DNA of 64,000 nucleotides from Acanthosepion lycidas (Eukaryota; Mollusca; Cephalopoda; Sepiida; Sepiidae). Every line of letters starts with the position of its first letter. Position 1 is the stretch's first letter. The stretch is from the NCBI GenBank assembly GCA_963932145.1, contig OZ010571.1:156411478-156475477 (forward strand), written 5' to 3'. A program made the position numbers and the translations under genes. Of this stretch, positions 1 through 11,275 are shown piece after piece. Under the pieces are notes generated by a model that saw only the letters and a program-made list of their open reading frames with translations, made no database searches and was not told the origin of the DNA.

Positions 1-285
1 ATTCTTCTCCTTAAGTGGTAATAAACAATTAAGATTAGTTGGAGGAAGGAGGTTTTTGCTATCGTTTTATCACCTTTGTATCTTCTTAGAAATATAGACA
101 GATATTTCTTAAACCATTTTTGTGTATTGTACGTGCGTGCGTGTTTTGCTAGTATGTGAAGCCATTCCTTCTCCATACAGATTTATTTTTATTATATGGA
201 ATTAGTATATATACGCACACAGTTCCTATGTCGCGTTGGGTGCGTATGTGTGCTTGTGGGTAGTCTATTGTGTATGTTTTTGACA

Positions 286-353
<68 letters not shown>

Positions 354-875
354 TCTTCATAGATACTTGTGTGTGTGTGTGTGTGTGTGTGTGGATGTGT
401 GTGTGGTCCGACTAATGGATTCGGCCATTATGTGTGTATACTCTGTGTTTATGTCTTTGAGGTTAAAATCTGTTTAGTGCTGGTTTAAATTTGTCTTTGA
501 AGTTTTCTTGTATTTAAGAATAATTGCTTTTTTTGGCATAATTTTAAATTTACCTTGATTGCATTTGCAGATTTGTTGTGATACAAAAAGCTTTCTCTTG
601 TCTGGTAATTTAATGTTGCTCATGTGAAGGGGAACTCTGTTGTTTAGTGCTTGGCTGATACATATATAGGACTTGTTTCATTTTGTGCACTTGAGTGCAT
701 AAATCACATTTTTGGAGGATCACTTTAAATTTTCCTTTACTGTGATATGTTGTTGTGGGGGTTTTCGAATGTAGTTTCCTTCTATAATGATATAAAAAAC
801 ACTACATATTTTTTGTTGCATTCTGTGGCCACTCTGTATCGTGTGTAGTCTAAACTTGGATGTGGTTGATATGGC
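1..875. other. AT-rich stretch without a gene, with a TA/TG microsatellite
   Basis: I see no gene here. A (TA)n array runs from about 286 to 350, followed by (TG)n at about 369-393. The one open frame across it (196-477, +) is mostly a translation of the microsatellite (YIYIYI, VCVCVC), so it is not called. The rest is AT-rich sequence with no motif I recognise. Confidence 0.7.

Positions 876-924
<49 letters not shown>
876..924. repeat. (ATT)n trinucleotide microsatellite
   Basis: About 16 units of TTA/ATT run directly into the left end of the mariner MITE at 923. The array and the MITE therefore share a border. Confidence 0.95.
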
Positions 925-925
<1 letters not shown>

Positions 926-1003
926 GGTTGGTGCAAAAATAATGTCGTTTTCTAACATATGTTACTATGTGATAAAACGATATTATTTTTGAACCAACAT
1001 AAT
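923..1003. mobile_element. Mariner-type MITE, about 80 bp, copy 1
   Basis: The left end reads ATAGGTTGGTGCAAAAATAA and the right end is its inverse, ending AACCAACATAAT. Ends of the form TTAGGTTGGTGCAAAA are typical of mariner elements, which insert at TA. Nearly the whole element is one inverted repeat around the centre CATATGTTACTATGTGA, so it is a two-armed hairpin with no room for a transposase. It must have been moved by an enzyme encoded elsewhere. Copy 2 at 27069-27150 has the same centre. Confidence 0.88.
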
Positions 1004-1031
1004 ATATATATATATAATATTAATATATTAA

Positions 1032-1066
<35 letters not shown>

Positions 1067-1089
1067 TAATGAATATATATATATATTAA

Positions 1090-1138
<49 letters not shown>

Positions 1139-1197
1139 TCATTAATATATATATATTAATGAATATATATATATATTAATGGATATATATATATTAA

Positions 1198-1257
<60 letters not shown>

Positions 1258-1261
1258 TTCA

Positions 1262-1306
<45 letters not shown>
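1004..1306. repeat. TA array with interspersed ATTAATGA units in both orientations
   Basis: About 300 bp of (TA)n is broken at intervals by ATTAATGA and by its inverse TCATTAAT. Each half is therefore partly the reverse complement of the other, giving strong hairpin potential. This is more ordered than the plain (TA)n arrays elsewhere in the window. Confidence 0.85.
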
Positions 1307-1311
<5 letters not shown>

Positions 1312-1487
1312 ATTAGAACAAAACATGTTAAATTCACCACACAATAGCTTTTATGTTTCGGCGACTTTGTCCCTGTTCAGTGGTAATTAAATGATTTTTA
1401 AGAAAATTTCAAAAACAAATTCTTACTTCTTTTCCGTGGTATAAAGAGGAATGATTTTTCTCTCATTTGTGCATGTGTATATATGTA

Positions 1488-1539
<52 letters not shown>

Positions 1540-2861
1540 GCATACTTCCATGCATCTATAATTGGTCATTTGTGGCTGTATAAATATTCATATTAATTGA
1601 GCCTTGCCGATTTTAGAAGTATAAAACTGTTCAGTCTGTTATGGTGAGTAATAAGTTGAATTACGATATTCTTCCGAGAAGTTAAGCCATTTGTTTTTCT
1701 ACATTTTAAATCAGCATTCCATAAATCAGTTTTTTACCTTGACTCATATAACAACAACAGGAGCTTCGTAAAATATGCATGTATTTAATTCCTGAGTATG
1801 TTATAGAGGATTGTGTTGCAACAATCCTCCAAATGCATGGGGCCCTGTCACCAACAACACGTTCTAGAAACAAGTCAACTATCTGGTGTATGTCTGCCTG
1901 GCAATGCATATATTCAAAGCGAACCTCGACATTATTCATATTACTTATGCTCCTGCAGACCTCTCACCATATCTAATCATAAATTGTATTATCTGACGCA
2001 AAATGTAATCGAATTTCTGGAGACATTTTCAAACATATATACGCTTTAGAAGAATTAATTAATTTATGGAATTCGAAATGAAGACAAATTTAAATAAAAC
2101 CAATCGTGAATTGGAACCCGATAAGACAATTACCCAAGTCGTCTGGCAAATTTTTCTAAACTTTCATCGCAGGGAATTGAGAACTTTCCTGTTATTTGAT
2201 GCAATCACTTAAAAAAAAAAAAAAAAGAAACAGAAAAATACGCGTGTTTAATAGATTGATCAAATGAGGAGTTAGAATAAAATAAACTGTATTAAAATTT
2301 TAAAAAATTTTCTATATTCATTTTAATTTCCAAACCTTATTTTATGTATACATCTAAAGACTAACTATACAACTTTAATATTATTACTAGTATTGAGTGA
2401 AAAACTTGTATACTGTAAAAAGTGACGCTAATGTAAAAACAGAACGTGCAGCTGACTCAAACTAGAAATAGAACAAAAACAGCGCGGATTGGTTAAAGAC
2501 ACTGGGACAAAGAATGCGATATTTATGCTAAGTATGTTATCAGAAAGAGAAATTCAAATTCAAAGGATGTATACCGACGTTTAAAGCATTTCATAGAGTA
2601 TGTCACAAAGAACGGTTGATTTATTTGAGAAGGATATTAGAAATATCTAGAACTTATACTGCGAGTAAATCACTTGCATATGGATAGAAGTTTAATTCGG
2701 TAAATATAGTAAGATATATGAGACAAGGATTTGTCTTCTCGCTGGACTTATTCAATCTTTACAGTGATGCTATTCTGCGAGAATTAGAAGTTCTATTATT
2801 ATCGACTGTCACAATTTTTACATTTTTTTAGAGAATTAGATTTTCCTCAAAAATATATAGC
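1307..2861. other. No gene seen; one (TA)n array
   Basis: A (TA)n array lies at about 1481-1538. Short overlapping frames at 1706-2049 on both strands have no recognisable domain and are not called. An A-rich run lies at 2210-2230. I see nothing else that I can support. Confidence 0.6.
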
Positions 2862-3262
2862 TGGTAATATTTTTTCTTCAAAAACAAATTGTTGGTAATA
2901 TTTTTTTCCTTCAAAAATTTATTGCTGGTAATAATTTTTTTTAAAAGTATTTCTGGTATTAAAACCTATTTTTTACACTTTCATAGTGTTTTTACCCCAG
3001 TTTCGATGTTAACTATTTGCCCATAGCTGGGACCCTAACAGGTGCTACCACCTCGTGTCAGGGAGAACCTGGGAACACCAGCAATTAAGAGATGGTTTGA
3101 CGCTCCTCAAAAGCTCCTGATCAGAGGTTTTGCTGTTGGACGTAGTTTATCGTCTTACCCAGGACGCGGATTTAGTTTATAGTCCTACCCAGGACGGGGA
3201 TGTAGTTTATCGTCTTACCCAGGAAGTTGATGTAGTTTATCGTCATATCCAGCACGGGGAAA
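2862..3262 (+). mobile_element. Unclassified interspersed repeat, family P, copy 1
   Basis: This is one of four copies of the same repeat in the window; the others are at 43684-43960 (-), 46391-46757 (-) and 59645-59935 (+). All share the block TAGCTGGGACCCTAACAGG, then GCTACCACC, CCTGGGAACA, CAGCAATTAAGAG and GTAGTTTATCGTC. The 5' part of this copy holds three T-rich units containing TTGCTGGTAATA. The 3' part holds four units of about 30 bp built on GTAGTTTATCGTC and ACCCAGGACG (3139-3258), where other copies have one. A short open frame across the 3' units just reflects a period divisible by three. I cannot assign a class. Confidence 0.8.
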
Positions 3263-3910
3263 ATACAGGAACTCGTACGGAATGTAGTAAAGGGAATCAA
3301 GATGAAAGACTAAACATCAATTGTAAGTAGACTGAATGCAAAGATTGATAGCAAAAAAAGTACCCAACATTCGAATTACTAACTGGTTTTATACTAAAAT
3401 CAATCATGCAAAAATTTTTAATATCTAGGAAAATATTTTCACTGAGTTTGGAAAATACTACACGGAAATCCGAACACTTAATGAGATTAGCAAAAGGTGT
3501 CTTCTAAAAGCTAAGCAAAGTATGAAAGAAAAGAGTATTTAACTGTTGTATAATATCAGTCTTTCTATATGGCAGTGAATGCTGAACAATATCCTCAAAA
3601 ATGAAGAAGTGACTTGAGGCAATACTTGAGAATACCATGAACCGATGAAGTTTTAAAGAAAATGGAAGCAAAATGACACGTATGAAACGTATTGAAATAT
3701 CTAGGGTACATAATGAGGAAAGAGGGCTTAGAGAAATTGACACTGACGGGGCATAATGAAGGTAAAAGGGAGAATAGAAAGCAATGTATAACCTACCAAA
3801 CAAATGTGAGTAAAAATGGTCGATAGGGCAGGGATTAGAGGTGGGTAGGGAAAAGAAAAAAAATTATTAAAATCTCTAATCATCCACAACCCGACGCGGC
3901 TCATAAAAGG
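3263..3910 (+). mobile_element. LINE-A 3' fragment (non-LTR retrotransposon, reverse transcriptase tail)
   Basis: This is the decayed C-terminal end of a LINE ORF2-type protein. From about 3560 the + strand reads LYGSEC, then LEAI; near 3698 a frame reads VLKYLGYIMRKEGLEKLTLT followed by EGK and QCITYQ. This order (YGSEC, FLGHIMRKEGLE, LTG, EGK, R, ITYL) matches the thumb and tail after the reverse transcriptase of invertebrate LINEs. The same order occurs in the copies at 33600 and 63010. The frame carries several stops, so it is dead. The palm motif with the YADD box is absent. The clade is uncertain. Confidence 0.8.
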
Positions 3911-4357
3911 AGGAGGAGGTACAAATAGCCCAATGTAACCATCATGACATCCAGTCTGATAAAAGTATACCAAGATGATGCAACATAGCTAAATATTCGC
4001 AATATGGTGACAGGGTTTGATAAAATCAAGTTATAAACTTTCAGGTGGGACACAGAAATGCCTTCAGATCAGGTGACCCAGATTAATGCGACTCAGGATG
4101 ATCTTAAGTATCTAGATGCCACCCCTCCCCAAGTGGCGTTGGATGCTTCAAACTTTAAAAAATTTCCTATTAGGAATCTCTCCGAGTTTATGCCTTGAAA
4201 ACGTACTTGCTTTTAATCCAACCAAAAAGAGATGCTTGCTACCTTTTAATAGATTTTATTTTCTTCATTATTTTTTTTATTCCTAAAAGAAAATCTTATT
4301 TAATTGTCAATCTCTCTCTTATGCAAAATATGAATGAAGTTTTCTATACGGAGTGAG

Positions 4358-4415
<58 letters not shown>

Positions 4416-5992
4416 TCAAGGCTAACCAATTTGCTTTACCCCGAGTTTATATGGAGCACATTTACTAATTTTTTTTCTGAGACATGTAAATGGATTTCCT
4501 TACCATATAGGAAAGGAAGGTGGTCAATATTTACATCAAACCAATACTTGTGGAGTTTTTTAGAATGATTTATCCTTATTTCATCTACAAGAATTACTGT
4601 GTCAAATTTATATGTGTATATGGATGATATGTTCCAGCCGAATCCTGAATTGTTGTTGAATCCGTTCAGAACGCCATTTATTAAAATAAAAGAACAAAAA
4701 TGTTCGTTAGTCCAGAATATTTGTTTATTCGTTTTTCTTCTTTTCCTGCGTGTCAAATTTCAATTAAAATACAAAAGCAAAAGCCAACTTCCAAAGAACG
4801 AAAATAAGAAACAAACTGAGGTTTGAAAAATAAACTCAGAATTTTTTAAAATGTTATTTCTTGGTTTCTTTTAAAATAAACACGCAAGCATATCCACCCA
4901 TTCGCGTATTTCCATACGCATACAGATACATATATCAATACAGATGTATTCCTATGAATACACATATAAAAATCATATGCCCCCCCCACACACACACACA
5001 CACACACGCGCATGCGCATCCTGTCCAAAGTGTAGAAGTACGTACAAGTGTGAGTGAAGTTAAGTAAATTAAATGCTCGTGTGTACGTTTTAGACAAGTT
5101 TTAGCAAGCGATTAATTTTCTTTGAAAAAAAAAATTCCGTTTCTTTCTAACAAATGTCAAATGTCAGACAAAATAATTTTTCAGGCATTTTTCCTTTTTC
5201 TTCCGCTTTTGATGGAACGCGATTTATTTATTTCAAAACAGAATACAAACTTTATCTTTCTAATCTTGTGCCTATAATGTTTATAATTTATCAACACCTA
5301 AAGATTTCTTTGTCGTTTATTCTTTCCTCTGTCTTCAAGCACAGAATATTGTCGCTTCTGATTTTGTATCTGATTTGTTAGTCATCTGTCAGAAACGCTA
5401 AAACAACTGTCAAATGTCTTTAAGTGTCATAGACAAAAGAATTGTCATTATTGATTACTTTTTACTAGTATTCATTTCAGCTTATTTTTATGCTTTTTAT
5501 CGCGACATACGGACAGTTTTCGCTTTTTTTTTTAATTTCTCAAGCGTCAAACAGCATAGACGGAAAAGAATTATCATCTAGCTAGAATAATATACAGTCT
5601 GATCTCTTATGTTTGGAAGTTTGTCTCGTTGTAACAGTATCTTACGAATTAGGCTATGAAAGCTTCACCAATACATGTAAATAGAATTAGCTATTTATAT
5701 AATCTCCATAATACAGTTGTGTTCTTTGTTTATTTACATTATTATTATTAGATAAAATATATTTGAAAGTCTTAGATGAGGCATGACACAATGGTGAATG
5801 TTTGGTTAGTATTTATTCTTTTTGCTTATTTTTTCAAGTTTTTATTTTATGTTTGATCCATATATAAATTATATATATATTACGATCGTTAAATTCTTTT
5901 ATGAAACTTAGTTTAATGCATCACAAGGTCAGATGAGATAAAGAGAATCGTGTAAAGCCAATGTATTTTCAGTGGAGATTGTCTGTCTAAAA
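3911..5992. other. No gene seen; mixed microsatellites
   Basis: A (TA)n-(TG)n-(TA)n array lies at about 4359-4417, and a run of C followed by (AC)n at about 4981-5008. The open frames here (for example 4353-4568 +, 4436-4756 -, 4846-5097 -) include microsatellite sequence or have no domain I recognise. Nothing else is supported. Confidence 0.6.
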
Positions 5993-6873
5993 TACATTAG
6001 AATCCCTCATATCCGGAATCCCTCAAATCCGGATAGCCTCATATCCGGAATCCCGCATATCCGTACATAGTTTTAATGTGTATATTTGAACTATTTTGGT
6101 GATATCTAACTGATTTGAAATTTCTGTTTTTCAGGAAATTGACTTTGGATAATTGCTTATGCTTATTTCACCCTAATGTCTTGTATTGGTGCAAATGATG
6201 ATGGGAATAAGAGGAAAAGAACAATTTTGGACTTATCGCAAAAAGTGGAAATTTTAAACAGACTAGACGCTCGTGAATGTTCATTGTAGCTAATGGTTGA
6301 GTTCAACATAGAAAAGTCAACATTGAATGATATTAAATCTTCCAAAGAAACTATTCTCCGTCATTCACACTGTCACAATGAACAAGGAAATAAAAAAAAC
6401 ATGAATGTGACGAAACATGGACTGAAATTGAAAAAGCTATTGAAAAGGTTGTCTGTTTTATGGAAAGAAAGTCAGCATTCAGCTATGATGATTGCAATAA
6501 TGCACGCAGATTTAAAAAGTGCCTTTTTTTTTTAATTTCAAGAACAAAAGCAAAACGAAATGTGAAAAAAGTTGCGAATGATATTAGAAGAGAAAGAATC
6601 ATCATGCAACAGCGATTAAAAAATTCTCGTTACATTATTTGTTTTGCATACGTGGCATACTTAATTTAATGAATTTTCATTAACATTTCATAATTTATTT
6701 CTTTTTCCTTAAAATGAATTCCGTTATATTCCACACACAATTAGCTTGTTTCTTACTATAAAACATTGAAAATCAATGTTAAACCTATTCCACTTCTTTT
6801 ATTTTAATTTAAATATAAACCCCCTCATATCCGGAAGACCTTCTTAATCCGGATTGTCATGGATTCTACTGTA
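5993..6873 (+). mobile_element. Internally deleted pogo/Tigger-like DNA transposon
   Basis: Both ends carry a TA target duplication and inverted ends, CATTAGAATCC on the left and CAGTAGAATCC (reverse complement) on the right. CTCATATCCGG motifs are repeated just inside each end. From 6212 a frame reads KRTILDLSQKVEILNRLD, a TAG stop at 6287-6289, then EFNIEKSTLNDIKSSKETIL. This is the helix-turn-helix DNA-binding start of pogo/CENP-B-type transposases. The DDE catalytic core is missing, because the element is only about 880 bp and a full one is normally above 2 kb. A Lys/Arg-rich stretch near 6540-6640 may be the C-terminal tail (weak). Confidence 0.82.
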
Positions 6874-7492
6874 ATTCGGAATCTTTGATTTCAACTGGGT
6901 ACCGAACATTCGTCGGGAAATCGATTTCTTTATTCGATTTTCATCATCATTATCATCGTTTATAACATTTTCTGATGAATCGCTTTGATCCCCACGGACA
7001 ATTGATCCGATTGACTCGACGATATAAGAGTTTATTTTTTATTCTTTAAAACAATCTTTGTGCATACAGATGAACTTTTCCTTAATTGTTTCCGCACGAA
7101 ACGTCGAAAACAGTCAAACACTATATGTGAATATAGCTATTTTATTGCATTTGGTTTTCATAGAAAGGACCACATTTATGATATATTCATCTGTAAAAGT
7201 GCATCTACGATAAAGTGTGATCTTAATCCTATCAGACAATAATCTTATAGAATAGATGAATTATGTAGATAAGTAAACTGAATATATATTTTAGTGACTT
7301 TAAATTTAGAAAGAAATTTAATTTCCAACGGTTAATATATTTCTTTTGTTACTAAGAAAATATTTTAGTAATGCTTCTACTAATAATTATAATTAACAAT
7401 GCTAGTTACTGCATTCTTTAGTATTACTGGTATGCGTTGCTAAGTCATTAGTAAATTAAGTAATATTAGTAATAACAATTACTGCATATATT
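6874..7492. other. No gene seen
   Basis: AT-rich sequence between the pogo-like element and the family-A SINE. A 60-residue frame at 7060-7242 has no recognisable feature. Confidence 0.6.
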
Positions 7493-7904
7493 GGGCGCGT
7501 GGCCGAGTTGGTAGACCATTCGCTTTCTAACCATGATACCCCGGTTCGAATCTCAACTTGGTCAATTTGTCAGTCAGCTGACTTCAGGTTATTGGTCTGG
7601 AAAGTGCCTGAAAACCATACCACAGTGAATTGTGTATGAGTGAAATTGTGTAGGTGGAACGCTTGGGACCGTCGATAACTGTGCTAACAAGAAGTCACAA
7701 GTGTTTGCTGGTGTTGTTCAGATTGTTGATCATTTTAGATAACACCACGCCCTCTCCCAGAAACTGTAACTAAAGTCTGCTCAGCATAGTTGCAGTATAA
7801 ACCACAGTTTGGCTATGTGGGTGTCGAACAAACACAAGCGAGAGTCTGCATAAGCATTGATTAGCCAACAAACGATTAACCTCGAATACAAATGGCCAGG
7901 TATT

Positions 7905-7905
<1 letters not shown>
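7493..7905 (+). mobile_element. tRNA-derived SINE, family A, near full length
   Basis: The first 70 bases look like a tRNA gene. GTGGCCGAGTTGGTAGA fits a pol III box A and GGTTCGAATCTC fits box B, 40-odd bases later. The rest is a tRNA-unrelated body with CAGTCAGCTGACTTCAGG, CTCCCAGAAACTGTAA and GCAGTATAAACCACAG. Parts of that body recur on the - strand at 29028-29225 and 35725-35965. It runs into a (TA)n array at 7908. It is not a functional tRNA gene, because the folded 3' half is not maintained and the body continues for 330 bp. Confidence 0.85.

Positions 7906-7907
<2 letters not shown>

Positions 7908-7981
<74 letters not shown>
7908..7981. repeat. (TA)n microsatellite at a SINE tail
   Basis: About 36 TA units begin right where the family-A SINE body ends, which suggests the array grew from the SINE's 3' simple-sequence tail. 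Confidence 0.95.
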
Positions 7982-7983
<2 letters not shown>

Positions 7984-8039
7984 GAAATAGGTATTTTAGG
8001 AGCTGACGTACGTCAAGTATAACTACAGTACACTAATCT

Positions 8040-8340
8040 TCGCGTGGCCAATCCCAGCGAGGGAAGGTGAACCGTGTCACAAATTAAGACTGGCTTCCAG
8101 GTCGTTAGACCGCAATATCCCATTGAGCGTATTTGGTTCGTGGAATAAGTTTTCTCTTCACTTGGCTGCCACAGTCGCAAGACCGCAAAAATCGCAAAGT
8201 ATTTCGTTCATGGAACACAGGAACACAAGTGGCTTCCACAGTCGCAAAATCCCATCGAGCGTATTTGGATCATGGAACACAGGAATGGGTGGCTTTCACA
8301 ATCTCATGGCCATAAAATCCCATCGAGCGTAGTTAGATGT
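8040..8340 (+). repeat. Minisatellite, about four units of 55-75 bp
   Basis: The unit runs TGGCTTCCACAGTCGC, AAGACCGCAAAATCCCAT, CGAGCGTATTTGG and TCATGGAACACAGGAA. Copies begin near 8090, 8163, 8231 and 8289 and differ by internal deletions. Two overlapping frames read through it (SVFGSWN, VFRSWNTGT). They arise from the repeat and show no other coding sign. Confidence 0.85.
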
Positions 8341-10924
8341 AGTGATAAGAGATAACCGAATCCGGAACGTAAGATCAACCAATCCAGAAGAATTACGAGC
8401 TGCCATTGACCTAAAGAACTATAATGGCGTTTCTGGAGGCAAATAGGTGCTCATTACAATGTTTTAGAAATATAAAATGACCGGTTATATATATATATAT
8501 TCTTTGCAACTTATTTTCTTTTCATTTTCTCGAGCTTTCTTATTGCATTCATTTTCACCCTCACTCTCGCCTCTTCCTCTTTCTTGTCCCGCTCGCTTCT
8601 CAGAATTAATATTATTACGTGGATCTCTCAGTGAGAAAGCGTAACAGATTTCGGCTCAGATTGATTGGGCGGGTACTACACTCTAATCCTTGACAGGGAA
8701 AAATAATGGACTGCAGATATAAACAAGAATTAGAATAATAATTTAGTTGAATCTGATCAACACGTGCAAAAGAGACGACATCATGTTTGGTGCAAACAAA
8801 ATAGCTTCTATCAAATAATGGATTTAGCTATTCTGCTGGACGGTGAGATTAAACTGAATGTGTTATGCAGATATAAAATTAATTATTAAAATGTTTGCCA
8901 AGAACTGAGTGCGTGGGAATTATGGTCTTATTCGTAATCATTGCAGCATTGGTAAAAAAAATATCTATGCAGAATTCAAGAAAAAAAAAACAAAAGGATT
9001 TCGAAAAAATGCATTTGTCAAGGTTAATCAAAAGACACTTGAAAAAGGAAACTTATTAGCTTGTTATCTAGAACTATTGAAGTCGTCCGAACTATTTCAA
9101 AATCAAAATAGACAAGAAATAAAAATATAGCTTGTGTATTGACAGATTAAATTGTGAATTATATAATCGAATATTCAATATTAGATCAAAAGGATTACAA
9201 AACTAAATATTAACAAAGTATGGACAGTGGTTCAGTGAGTACCTTGCAAGTGACTTGGATTTGATCGAGCAGAAAAAAGCCGTTTTGCCAGATTTTCAGC
9301 TAATAAGAAATTTCTCTTTTCGTTTCTTATTGAGTTTTGTTATCCACGTTAAGAGGTTAAATGGAATGAGAAAGATCGTGTGTTACATCAAGTCGCCAGG
9401 TCGTCCAGAGACTCTGCATTCAAAAACATGGTTGCTACCTGGGTATGTTATCTGGGTATTAGCCTAATCTCTGGCTCCGCTGGGAAATGCTTGGCTAATT
9501 TACGCGACTGACTATCGCTCTTCTGTCGTTTTCATTAATATTATTGGTTTCATTTCTTAAAATACACCAACAGCATTCCTTGCCGACGGGTGTGGGGTAA
9601 AATACATGCTTAAAAGAAGCCATCTACTGAGTAGGCGCTTGCATTATAACCTATGAGTGATCAATGGATCCAAGTATAAAACTTATAGAATTTTCCCTAT
9701 AAATTCAAATATAATAAAAATAGATTTCGATATAAACCAATAAGTGTTAATATATCGTAAAATCAATCAAGCTGATTTATTTCTTTTAGATGAATAGCTT
9801 TGATTATATAATGGAAATTTCGACCTCTAAATAAGTTCAAATAAGTTTTCCTCAAACTGTCAAATTTTTTTGTTTAATACTCGTGTTTATTACGGTAAAA
9901 TTCTTGTAAAATCTACTGTATCTAATAATTGTTTGCTGACGTTTGCATACGGATGCTAGTCAGCTGGTGCCAAAATTGAAAGACCAAAGGTAACAGATAT
10001 TACAAATGACGGTTTTCTTGAAAGGTAAAAACGTAATTACAGTGCTTATCTAATTAGCGGCAAAATAATGATGGCTTTGATCAGAAGGAAAAGATACGGA
10101 AACCCACCATCACCACACAACAAACTACAAGACGTATTTACCTAACAACTTAATTATAGTCATTTAAACCTCCGCCTGTTGCCAAATTCTCAGTTTGTCC
10201 TTTTACCGATCAATTTAATATCATTTTGTCTTGCAGAAGACCACGTAACTCTTTGTTTCCAATTCCTTTCTTACCAAAGATTCGATTTGACGCACCAATT
10301 TTACAGGTTTTGCCTTCGTATGAGCAGGACCATATTTCGTCGTCGGAGAGTGACAATTGATTGATTTGAAGCTCAGTTGGAAATAAAACCCCTTTTCCGT
10401 GATTTTAGATTCTCATTTGCTTGTTTTTTTTCTTTTTTTTTTAAATTGATATTTTTGTATGATGTATAGTAATTAATGTATTGTTAGTTTACTAACCTAT
10501 GGCCACAATTTTGTTTGAAGTGAACCAGGGAAATTTGATTCAATATTCAGTGGTAATATTTCGCCAGGTTAGACTACCTCATAATCCTTACCACAAGGCG
10601 CCTAAAATGTTGTCGGTCACGTGAATTAATGAAAGATTTGAATACATTTGTTTAGACTGTTCGATTTGTTATCCTTGCTTACCACATGGTCAAAACAGTG
10701 AAGTACATTGTTTGATTCCCACTGTATGATTCACTATAAAATCAATTTTCATAACCTTAGCTTCGCACACAAGACTGTGTGAATTTACTAAATAGTAAAA
10801 CTGTTACGTCTGTCATTTCTTGAAAATAGGGATTCTAAATCCTTTTATCTGGACTCGAATAGCATAGCAGGCCCCCACCCTAATTATGCGATATCTAGTA
10901 TAATCCTAAGCATGTTTGATGCGT
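8341..10924. other. No gene seen, about 2.6 kb
   Basis: AT-rich, apparently single-copy sequence. Short frames (8909-9130, 9255-9467, 10179-10364, all +) lack domains, and I see no splice-site arrangement that links them. No inverted or tandem structure stood out. Confidence 0.55.
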
Positions 10925-11100
10925 GACTTAATCATTTTTGTCATTCAAATTCACGTTCAACCTCTCAGATATTTGCACCAACACTATCTACATTCCGACT
11001 ACTGTTCTCACAACATTTCGGTACTTGGGCTTCTTGTCGATTTTGGTAACCTTCATGGAATTTGGAACTGAACCCTTTATATAATCTATGGAGGTAAATT
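10925..11100 (-). repeat. Decayed copy of the hammerhead-like module
   Basis: On the - strand GCCCAAGTACCGAAATGTTG is followed by GTGAGAACAGTAGTCGGAAT, matching the layout downstream of GAAA at 61004 (CGTTGTG, then ACAGTCTGAATAATG). The stem II loop is lost and the CTGANGA box is degenerate. Farther along, + strand TGGAATTTGGAACTGAA and CCCTTTATATAATCTATGG match the flank of the copy near 56050. Confidence 0.55.
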
Positions 11101-11159
11101 GTTCTGATTTCGCTTTCTATGTTTATCGGATATTTTTTTCTTATTTAGTACTGTTCCAC

Positions 11160-11275
11160 TTAGTCGAAGTCTGCACTACCCGGTCCAAGGATTGAACTCA
11201 CAATTACTAAATCATTGATTAAACGAGCCAATGCTTTAATCCATTAAGCTATTCTCTCGATGCTATGCATATAGC
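11160..11275 (-). mobile_element. tRNA-derived SINE head, decayed
   Basis: On the - strand TAGCTTAATGGATTAAAGCA fits box A and GAGTTCAATCCTTGG fits box B. Spacing of the two boxes is within the tRNA range. No family body is recognised after it. Confidence 0.6.

Noticed and set aside
7493-7565. Possible tRNA gene
   Set aside because: Boxes A and B are present, but the acceptor stem does not close and a SINE body follows; the same body occurs elsewhere without the head.
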